From contig JBGVNF010000074.1 of the NCBI GenBank assembly GCA_045125245.1, positions 1 through 64,000 of the forward strand: 64,000 nt of DNA, written 5' to 3'. The DNA comes from SVEL01 sp045125245. GTDB lineage: Bacteria > Bacillota > Clostridia > Lachnospirales > Lachnospiraceae. This document shows, piece after piece, positions 58,196 to 64,000 of the stretch. The position numbers and the translations under genes were made by a program. Under the pieces are notes generated by a model, which saw nothing but the letters and a program-made list of their open reading frames with translations, was not told the origin of the DNA and did no database searches. The stretch's first letter is position 1. Each line of letters begins with the position of its first letter.

Positions 58196-58708
58196 ATGGA
58201 ATTTAAAGAGATTATAGAGCTTATAAATACAATTTCTGATTCAAAGGTTACATCTTTTACAATTGAAGAGGGTGACAAGAAGATAACAATTAAGTCTGGA
58301 GATAAGGCTCCTCAGGTTGTTACAGCACCTCAGGTAGTTGCTATGCCAGCAATGACACCACAGACAGTTGCTCCTTCAGTTGTGCCAGTACCAGTTTCAG
58401 CGGGTGTAGTTGCACCACAGATGGATAATGCAGTAGCTAATGAAGCTTCGGCAGAAACTAAGTCTGATGCAAATATTAAGACTATCAATTCACCACTTGT
58501 AGGAACTTTCTACGCTGCACCTTCACCAGATGATGCACCTTTTGTATCTGTAGGTGATACAGTAAAGAAGGGTCAGGTAATCGGTATCGTAGAAGCTATG
58601 AAGCTTATGAACGAAATCGAAAGTGACCATGACGGTGTAATTACTGAAATTATGGTAAATAATGGCGATATGGTTGAGTATGGTCAAGTGCTTGTTAAAG
58701 TGAAATAA
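58196..58708 (+). CDS. accB: Biotin carboxyl carrier protein of acetyl-CoA carboxylase
   Basis: A 170-residue protein; the ATG at 58196 follows TTGGAGG. The N-terminal helix region is followed by a Pro/Ala/Val-rich flexible linker (about residues 45-90) and the biotinyl domain, with biotin attached to Lys136 in VEAMKLMNEIESDHDG. It shuttles CO2 between AccC and the carboxyltransferase. Confidence 0.95.
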   Translation: MEFKEIIELINTISDSKVTSFTIEEGDKKITIKSGDKAPQVVTAPQVVAMPAMTPQTVAPSVVPVPVSAGVVAPQMDNAVANEASAETKSDANIKTINSPLVGTFYAAPSPDDAPFVSVGDTVKKGQVIGIVEAMKLMNEIESDHDGVITEIMVNNGDMVEYGQVLVKVK

Positions 58709-58755
58709 TATAAAATTATAGTAATAGCTGATATAAAGATAGTAAGGAGAAAAAT

Positions 58756-59178
58756 ATGTTAGGTATAAAGGAAATTCAGGAGATTATCCCTCATAGACAT
58801 CCATTTTTGCTTGTGGATAAAATAGAAGAATTAGTTCCAGGTGAAAAGGCTATAGGATATAAGGCAGTAACATATGATGAGTCATTTTTTAGAGGGCATT
58901 TTCCAGAGGAACCAGTAGTTCCTGGAGTGCTTATGGTTGAAGCGTTAGCACAGGTTGGCGCAGTAGCTATCTTAAGTGTTGAGGAAAACAAAGGAAAGAC
59001 AGCTTATTTTGGGGCAATAAATTCATGTAAGTTTAAGAAGAAGGTAGTTCCTGGTGATGTAATTAAGCTTGAGTGTGAGATTATCAAGATGAAGGGACCA
59101 GTTGGTGTAGGTAAAGCTATTGCTACAGTTGATGGAAAGCTTGCAGTGGCAGCAGAGTTAACATTCGCAATTGGCTAG
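58756..59178 (+). CDS. fabZ: 3-hydroxyacyl-ACP dehydratase FabZ
   Basis: A 140-residue hot-dog-fold enzyme. The catalytic His and Glu are in SFFRGHFPEEPVVPGVLMVEA. IIPHRHPFLLVDKIEEL is the N-terminal signature. It makes trans-2-enoyl-ACP for the enoyl reductase. RBS AAGGAG. Confidence 0.96.
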   Translation: MLGIKEIQEIIPHRHPFLLVDKIEELVPGEKAIGYKAVTYDESFFRGHFPEEPVVPGVLMVEALAQVGAVAILSVEENKGKTAYFGAINSCKFKKKVVPGDVIKLECEIIKMKGPVGVGKAIATVDGKLAVAAELTFAIG

Positions 59179-59198
59179 GTGTCATAAGAGGAGCAATT

Positions 59199-60542
59199 AT
59201 GTTTAGAAAGATTCTTATAGCAAATAGAGGCGAGATAGCCGTTAGAATTATTAGAGCATGTCGAGAAATGGGTATAAAGACAGTTGCTGTATATTCAGAG
59301 GCTGATGCGGAAGCCTTACATACACAGTTAGCTGATGAGGCAGTGTGTATAGGACCTGCTAATTCTACAGAGAGCTATCTTAATATGGAGAGGATTTTAA
59401 GTGCGACAATTATCACAGGAGCAGAGGCTATTCATCCAGGCTTTGGATTTTTATCAGAGAATAGCAAATTTGCCAAGATGTGTGATGAGTGCAATATTAC
59501 ATTTATCGGACCTAGCGCCGAGCTTATCGATAAAATGGGTAATAAATCAGAGGCACGTTCTACTATGATAGCAGCAGGGGTACCAGTTACACCAGGTACA
59601 ACAGAGCCTGTATATGAGGCGGCTGTAGGTAGAGAAATTGCTGATAAGATGGGGTATCCTGTTATTATCAAGGCTTCGTCAGGCGGTGGCGGTAAGGGTA
59701 TGAGAATTGCGGAAAATTCGGAAGAATTTGAAGTGAATTTCAACACCGCTCAGAGAGAGTCAGTTAATGCCTTTGGTGATGATACTATGTATATTGAGAA
59801 ATATATTACAAGCCCAAGACATATTGAGTTCCAGATTGTAGCTGATAAGCATGGAAATGTAGTTCATCTGGGAGAGAGAGATTGTTCTGTTCAGCGTAAG
59901 CATCAGAAAATGATTGAGGAATCACCTTCAGTAGCTATAAATGAGGAATTAAGACAGAAGATGGGTGAAACTGCTGTAAGAGCAGCTAAGGCTGTAGGTT
60001 ATGAGAGTGCAGGTACTATAGAGTTCTTGCTTGATAAGAGTGGAGAGTTCTACTTTATGGAAATGAATACTCGTATACAGGTAGAGCATCCAGTAACAGA
60101 GATGGTTACAGGTCTTGATTTGATAAAGGAACAGATTCGTATAGCAGAAGGCTTAGAGCTTTCTGTAAAGCAGGAGGATATAAAAGTAAATGGTCATGCT
60201 ATTGAGTGTCGTATCAATGCAGAGAATCCAGCTAAAAACTTTATGCCATGTCCAGGAAAGATTACAAATATTCATTTCCCAGGTGGAAATGGTGTGAGAA
60301 TCGATTCAGCTATTTACAATGGCTATAAGATTCCAGCAAATTACGATTCTATGATATGTAAGATTATAGTTCACGATAAGGATAGAACATCAGCGATTTA
60401 TAAGATGCAGTCAGTTTTAGGTGAGCTTGTAATTGAGGGAATTGATACAAATATTGATTTCCAGTTTGATTTGATAGGAAATGAGAGATTTAGAAGTGGA
60501 GATATAAACACACACTTCATCCATGATGAATTTGGATTGTAG
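59199..60542 (+). CDS. accC: Biotin carboxylase subunit of acetyl-CoA carboxylase
   Basis: A 447-residue ATP-grasp enzyme that carboxylates biotin on AccB. Signatures are KILIANRGEIAVRIIRAC, KASSGGGGKGMRIAENSEEF, RDCSVQRKHQKMIEESPS and FYFMEMNTRIQVEHPVTEMVTG. Length is normal for stand-alone AccC. RBS AGAGGAG. It precedes the fused carboxyltransferase gene by 11 bases. Confidence 0.97.
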   Translation: MFRKILIANRGEIAVRIIRACREMGIKTVAVYSEADAEALHTQLADEAVCIGPANSTESYLNMERILSATIITGAEAIHPGFGFLSENSKFAKMCDECNITFIGPSAELIDKMGNKSEARSTMIAAGVPVTPGTTEPVYEAAVGREIADKMGYPVIIKASSGGGGKGMRIAENSEEFEVNFNTAQRESVNAFGDDTMYIEKYITSPRHIEFQIVADKHGNVVHLGERDCSVQRKHQKMIEESPSVAINEELRQKMGETAVRAAKAVGYESAGTIEFLLDKSGEFYFMEMNTRIQVEHPVTEMVTGLDLIKEQIRIAEGLELSVKQEDIKVNGHAIECRINAENPAKNFMPCPGKITNIHFPGGNGVRIDSAIYNGYKIPANYDSMICKIIVHDKDRTSAIYKMQSVLGELVIEGIDTNIDFQFDLIGNERFRSGDINTHFIHDEFGL

Positions 60543-60553
60543 GAGAGACAGTC

Positions 60554-62284
60554 ATGTTAAAAGAAATGTTTAAGAAAACCACATATATTTCCATTGAGAG
60601 AAATAAAGCTCTTGGTGAGGAAAAGGTTATACCAGCTGAGGATAAGGTTCCTGAGGGACTTTGGATGAAATGTGGTAATTGTTCAGAGGCAATTTATACT
60701 GAAGATGTTGAGAAAAATAATCACGTATGTCCTAAGTGTGGATATAACTTTAGACTTGATGCAAATAAGAGAATTGAGATGATTCTTGATGAGGGTAGCT
60801 TTGAGGAGTGGAATAATGATTTGGTAACAAGTAATCCGCTTAACTTCCCTGGATATGTTGATAAGCTTGAGACGGTTAAAGCAAAGACTGGCTTAAATGA
60901 GGCTATTGTAACAGGTCAGGGTATGATTCATGGTCAAAAGGTTGCTGTAGGTGTATGTGATTCTAGATTTCTTATGGGAAGTATGGGTGAAGTAGTAGGT
61001 GAAAAGGTTACAAGACTTGTAGAAGCTGCTACAGCTAAGGAACTTCCACTTATTATATTTGCATGCTCTGGTGGAGCTAGAATGCAGGAGGGAATAGTAT
61101 CTCTTATGCAGATGGCAAAAACTTCACAGGCAATAAAGAGACACAATGATAAAGGTCTTTTATACATTTCTGTATTAACAGATCCTACAACAGGTGGTGT
61201 GACAGCAAGCTTTGCTATGCTTGGTGACATTATCTTAGCAGAGCCTGGTGCATTAATCGGCTTTGCAGGTCCTAGAGTAATCGAGCAGACTATTGGACAG
61301 AAGCTTCCAGAAGGTTTTCAGCGTTCTGAGTTCTTGCTTGAGAAGGGACTTATTGATGGAATTGTAAAGAGAAGAGATTTAAGAGAAACATTAAGTGAAA
61401 TCGTAAGAATGCATACTGCTAAGAATGATAGAATCAATACTTACGAGCATTATATTAAGAAGAATGAGCCAATAGCAAATATACCATTGAAGGATAATTC
61501 GGCAATGGATTGTTGGAGTAAGGTATTAGCTTCGCGTTCGGCTACTCGTCTTACAGCACTTGATTATATAAATACTATTTTTAAGGATTTTATAGAGCTT
61601 CACGGTGATAGAGCATTTAGAGATGACGGAGCAATTGTCGGTGGTATAGCAACTATCGCAGGTAAGCCTGTTACAGTTATCGGTCAGCAGAAGGGTAAGA
61701 ACACTAAAGAAAATATCGTAAGAAACTTTGGTATGCCTTATGCTGAAGGTTATCGTAAAGCACTTAGACTTATGAAGCAAGCTGAGAGATTTAATAGACC
61801 TATTATCTGTTTTGTAGATACTCCTGGTGCATTCTGTGGAATTGAGGCAGAGGAGAGAGGTCAGGGCGAGGCTATCGCTAGAAATCTTTACGAAATGTCA
61901 GGTCTTAAGGTGCCAGTGCTTACTATCGTTATCGGTGAAGGTGGCAGTGGTGGTGCTCTTGCATTAGCAGTTGGAAATGAAGTATGGATGCTTGAAAATT
62001 CTACATATTCTATACTTTCGCCAGAGGGCTTTGCATCTATTCTTTGGAAGGATTCAAAGAGAGCGGCAGAGGCTTCAGAGGTGATGAAGATTACAGCTAG
62101 TGATTTAAAGGAGCTTGGAATTATCGAGAAGGTTATTCCAGAACCAAAGCCAGCAAGTGAGGAAAACATAAGTGATATAGCTGGATTTATGAAGGGGTAT
62201 ATTAAGGAATTTTTAGCACACTATAAGGATAAGAGCGCGGAGGAAATCGTTAACCTTCGTTATGATAGATTTAGAAGTTTCTAG
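60554..62284 (+). CDS. accDA: Acetyl-CoA carboxylase carboxyltransferase, fused beta and alpha chains
   Basis: A 576-residue protein. Residues 1 to about 290 are AccD: the zinc ribbon CGNCSEAIYTEDVEKNNHVC then CG, and FACSGGARMQEGIVSLMQM. Residues about 310-576 are AccA: DFIELHGDRAFRDDGAIVGG, CFVDTPGAFCGIEAEERGQG and TIVIGEGGSGGALALAVGN. One polypeptide therefore replaces the usual separate beta and alpha subunits. It transfers the carboxyl group from biotin to acetyl-CoA. The linker has no stop or frameshift. The fusion ensures 1:1 stoichiometry. Confidence 0.95.
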   Translation: MLKEMFKKTTYISIERNKALGEEKVIPAEDKVPEGLWMKCGNCSEAIYTEDVEKNNHVCPKCGYNFRLDANKRIEMILDEGSFEEWNNDLVTSNPLNFPGYVDKLETVKAKTGLNEAIVTGQGMIHGQKVAVGVCDSRFLMGSMGEVVGEKVTRLVEAATAKELPLIIFACSGGARMQEGIVSLMQMAKTSQAIKRHNDKGLLYISVLTDPTTGGVTASFAMLGDIILAEPGALIGFAGPRVIEQTIGQKLPEGFQRSEFLLEKGLIDGIVKRRDLRETLSEIVRMHTAKNDRINTYEHYIKKNEPIANIPLKDNSAMDCWSKVLASRSATRLTALDYINTIFKDFIELHGDRAFRDDGAIVGGIATIAGKPVTVIGQQKGKNTKENIVRNFGMPYAEGYRKALRLMKQAERFNRPIICFVDTPGAFCGIEAEERGQGEAIARNLYEMSGLKVPVLTIVIGEGGSGGALALAVGNEVWMLENSTYSILSPEGFASILWKDSKRAAEASEVMKITASDLKELGIIEKVIPEPKPASEENISDIAGFMKGYIKEFLAHYKDKSAEEIVNLRYDRFRSF

Positions 62285-62296
62285 AAAGGTGTAAAT

Positions 62297-63352
62297 ATGG
62301 AATTAAAACCTTTAAATATTGATGGACTTATAGCAAAGTACCCTATTGTACAAGGTGGAATGGGTGTAGGTATAAGTCTTGACAGATTAGCAGGAAATGT
62401 GGCATTGGCAGGAGGTGTAGGTATAATATCTACTGCGCAGATTGGCTTTAGAGAGCCATGCTATGATGAAAAACCTCTTGAAACAAATCTTTCTGCTATT
62501 AAGAAATATATTGACAGAGCAAGAGAGATTGCAAAGGGTGGAGTAATCGGTGTTAATATCATGGTTGCCACAAGACATTACGAGGAGTATGTAAAGGCAG
62601 CGGTTAAGGCAGGAGTTGACCTTATAGTATCAGGAGCGGGGCTACCAACTATGTTGCCGGAACTTGTTAAAAATACTAAGACAAAGATTGCACCGATAGT
62701 ATCTTCTGTAAAGTCAGCTAAGGTTATATGTAAGCTTTGGGATAGACATTACAGTAAATCGCCAGATATGGTGGTTATCGAAGGACCAAAAGCTGGAGGA
62801 CATTTGGGATTTTCTAAGGATGAAGTAGAGAATATTACAGATGAAGAATACGACAAGGAAATAGTTGCCATTAAGCAGGTCGTAGATGAATATGCTGATA
62901 AATACTCTAAGCACATACCAGTTATTTTTGGTGGTGGTGTGTATGATAAGAATGATGTTGAGCATTATATGAACTTAGAAATTGACGGAGTTCAGATGGG
63001 AACACGTTTCGTAACGACTTATGAATGTGATGCATCAGATGAATATAAGCAGGCATATATCAATGCTAAGAAGGAAGATATTAGAATAGTTAAGAGCCCA
63101 GTGGGAATGCCGGGAAGAGCAATTTACAATGACTTTATGGCTAAGTCTGAGACAGAAACTTTTAAGTTGAAGAAATGTCATCAGTGTATATCAACATGTA
63201 AGGGTAAGGATATACCATACTGTATAACAGATGCTCTTGTGAATGCAGCAAATGGAGATGTGGATAATGCATTGCTTTTTTGTGGTGAGAAGGCATATAA
63301 AGCTACAAAGCTTGAGCATGTAAGTGATATATTTAAAGAGATAATTGGGTAA
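62297..63352 (+). CDS. FabK/nitronate monooxygenase-like flavoprotein
   Basis: A 351-residue FMN-binding barrel of the nitronate monooxygenase family, which includes the enoyl-ACP reductase FabK. Signatures are YPIVQGGMGVGISLDRLAGNVALAGGVG, VIGVNIMVA, VIEGPKAGGHLGFSKDE and PVIFGGGVYDKNDVEHYM, then DGVQMGTRFVTTYECDAS. The C-terminus has a Cys cluster, KCHQCISTCKGKDIPYCI, not part of textbook FabK. As last gene of the fatty-acid operon, and with no other enoyl reductase in it, it may perform that step; a nitronate or other flavin oxidase role remains possible. Confidence 0.82.
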   Translation: MELKPLNIDGLIAKYPIVQGGMGVGISLDRLAGNVALAGGVGIISTAQIGFREPCYDEKPLETNLSAIKKYIDRAREIAKGGVIGVNIMVATRHYEEYVKAAVKAGVDLIVSGAGLPTMLPELVKNTKTKIAPIVSSVKSAKVICKLWDRHYSKSPDMVVIEGPKAGGHLGFSKDEVENITDEEYDKEIVAIKQVVDEYADKYSKHIPVIFGGGVYDKNDVEHYMNLEIDGVQMGTRFVTTYECDASDEYKQAYINAKKEDIRIVKSPVGMPGRAIYNDFMAKSETETFKLKKCHQCISTCKGKDIPYCITDALVNAANGDVDNALLFCGEKAYKATKLEHVSDIFKEIIG

Positions 63353-63355
63353 TGG

Positions 63356-63384
63356 AAAAGTGGAGTTAATCCTCCACTTTTTTT
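63356..63384 (+). terminator. Terminator of the fatty-acid operon
   Basis: AAGTGGAG and CTCCACTT form an 8-bp stem with a 6-base loop followed by T7, directly after the last gene. Confidence 0.93.
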
Positions 63385-63388
63385 GTAT

Positions 63389-63415
63389 AATCACAGTTGC
63401 AATACAACTGTGATT
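63389..63415 (+). promoter_or_regulatory. Palindromic operator candidate
   Basis: AATCACAGTTG and CAACTGTGATT are perfect 11-bp arms around 5 bases. A related half-site, AATTGTGACTATT, lies at about 63436-63448 just before the -35 box of the next promoter. This could be the binding site of a dimeric regulator of the gene at 63508. Confidence 0.6.
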
Positions 63416-63451
63416 TAGTAGGAAAAAAGTCTTGCAATTGTGACTATTTAA

Positions 63452-63480
63452 TTGAAATAAAGTTTAAAATATGGTATATT
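63452..63480 (+). promoter_or_regulatory. Promoter of the Cys-rich membrane protein gene
   Basis: TTGAAA (63452-63457), exactly 17 bases, TATATT (63475-63480), followed 27 bases later by the start codon with TAGGAGG between. Confidence 0.8.
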
Positions 63481-63507
63481 TTGTAAAAAACTAGGAGGAT
63501 ATAAAGT

Positions 63508-64000
63508 ATGGCGGATACATATTGTGGAAAAACATGCGGGCAATGTATAAAAAAACAAAATAATGAATGTGTAGGATGTGTAGCTGAAAACTTAGGTGGA
63601 AAGAGTGAAGGATGCGAAGTGGCAAGATGTTGTAAGAGCCTGCATCACAGCTCTTGTTATAAGTGTGGTACAAGGGGAACCTGTTTGAATTATCATGCTG
63701 TAAAAACACCTAATGCATTATTACTTAGTAAATGGACAGGTATATTATTTGTTATTATGATAGCCAGCGTTATAGCATCATTCTTAACATTAGATATGAC
63801 ATTGGAAGTGATGCCTGGACTAGCGGTACCAGGATTTATATTAAGTGTTGTGTTATCAGTTTTTTATGCAGTAGTTCTTTTGGTTATGTCTAGGACAAAT
63901 CATAGCTACCAGCTTGCTGGAGTCTGCTGGATAATAGGGCAAGTGTTACTTGTTATCGGTTTTGTCATAGGCCAAGATACTGTAGGTGCCTATGTGTTAA
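63508..64000 (+). CDS. Cys-rich DUF3795-like domain membrane protein, 5' part
   Basis: The frame is open to the right edge, giving 164 residues of an incomplete protein. RBS AGGAGG. Residues 1-70 hold at least 12 Cys in pairs (YCGKTCGQCIKK, ECVGCVAEN, CEVARCCKS, SCYKCGTRGTC), a spacing like the zinc-binding DUF3795 family. After that come three or so membrane helices (WTGILFVIMIASVIASFLTL, PGFILSVVLSVFYAVVLLVM, WIIGQVLLVIGFVIG). Function unknown; the Cys domain would be cytoplasmic because no signal peptide precedes it. Confidence 0.8.
   Translation, partial: MADTYCGKTCGQCIKKQNNECVGCVAENLGGKSEGCEVARCCKSLHHSSCYKCGTRGTCLNYHAVKTPNALLLSKWTGILFVIMIASVIASFLTLDMTLEVMPGLAVPGFILSVVLSVFYAVVLLVMSRTNHSYQLAGVCWIIGQVLLVIGFVIGQDTVGAYVL

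Noticed and set aside
1..64000. Prophage, plasmid or integrative element
   Set aside because: No integrase, transposase, portal, relaxase or replication genes were seen; the gene content is core chromosomal with small local insertions.

Overview
The window reads as chromosome from a low-GC Gram-positive anaerobe of the class Clostridia, most likely a Lachnospiraceae member of the Butyrivibrio/Pseudobutyrivibrio/Roseburia type. Evidence: strongly AT-rich intergenic DNA, consensus sigma-A promoters, GGAGG ribosome sites, a single AccD-AccA fusion protein, a lipoprotein family-5 glycoside hydrolase, dockerin and cohesin modules, and Agr-type LytTR signalling. This placement comes from gene content, not from a database search.

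Layout. 1-2.5 kb: end of a purine operon (purM, purN, purD). 2.5-9.5 kb: a secreted glucosaminidase ending in a dockerin, a membrane-anchored cohesin protein with a long acidic cytoplasmic tail, and clpC. 9.5-12 kb: a small conserved protein, radA and a soluble chemoreceptor-like protein. 12.0-12.7 kb: a long palindromic repeat (copy 1) and divergently transcribed tRNA-Trp and tRNA-Leu genes. 12.8-20.8 kb: surE, a bcp peroxiredoxin, a 2-hydroxyacid dehydrogenase, an HD-GYP protein, then on the minus strand a CYTH protein, a Thr-rich lipoprotein, a DJ-1 protein and lysA. 21-24.3 kb: tig, clpP, clpX. 24.4-29.8 kb: DUF4177 and DUF2339-like proteins, an AAA/DUF4143 ATPase that looks inserted, a fruK-type kinase and a lipoprotein. 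30-41 kb: PTS enzyme I, an M16 peptidase, era, recO, an M24 aminopeptidase, a double-GNAT protein and an Agr-like regulator/kinase pair whose kinase lacks its ATP-binding residues. 41-47.5 kb: lepB, an NfeD/SPFH pair, a second LytTR regulator with a soluble kinase, a PAP2 phosphatase, pyrophosphatase and an Rsm22-like methyltransferase. 47.5-54.6 kb: an ABC-2 exporter, a SanA-like protein, a ComEC-like hydrolase, repeat copy 2 and a GH5 endoglucanase. 54.7-63.4 kb: a type II fatty-acid synthesis operon (acpP-fabD-fabG-fabF-accB-fabZ-accC-accDA-FabK/nitronate monooxygenase-like) behind a consensus promoter that carries FabT-like operators. The last gene, a Cys-rich membrane protein, runs off the end.

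How the genes work together. The fatty-acid operon covers malonyl-CoA formation, malonyl transfer, elongation, keto-reduction and dehydration; the FabK-like last gene is the only candidate here for the enoyl reduction. fabH and a FabT regulator are not in the window. tig/clpP/clpX and clpC supply protein quality control. The dockerin glucosaminidase and the cohesin membrane protein look like an enzyme and its surface receptor.

The most interesting signals are: (a) two dispersed copies of a roughly 235-nt imperfect palindrome with paired base changes in its stems, each copy nested in a further copy-specific inverted repeat; (b) the cohesin/dockerin pair on an autolysin; (c) an abrupt codon-usage change inside purD; (d) an ATPase gene flanked by a 14-bp direct repeat that includes the start of the fruK-like gene; (e) a sensor kinase with degenerate N and G boxes.
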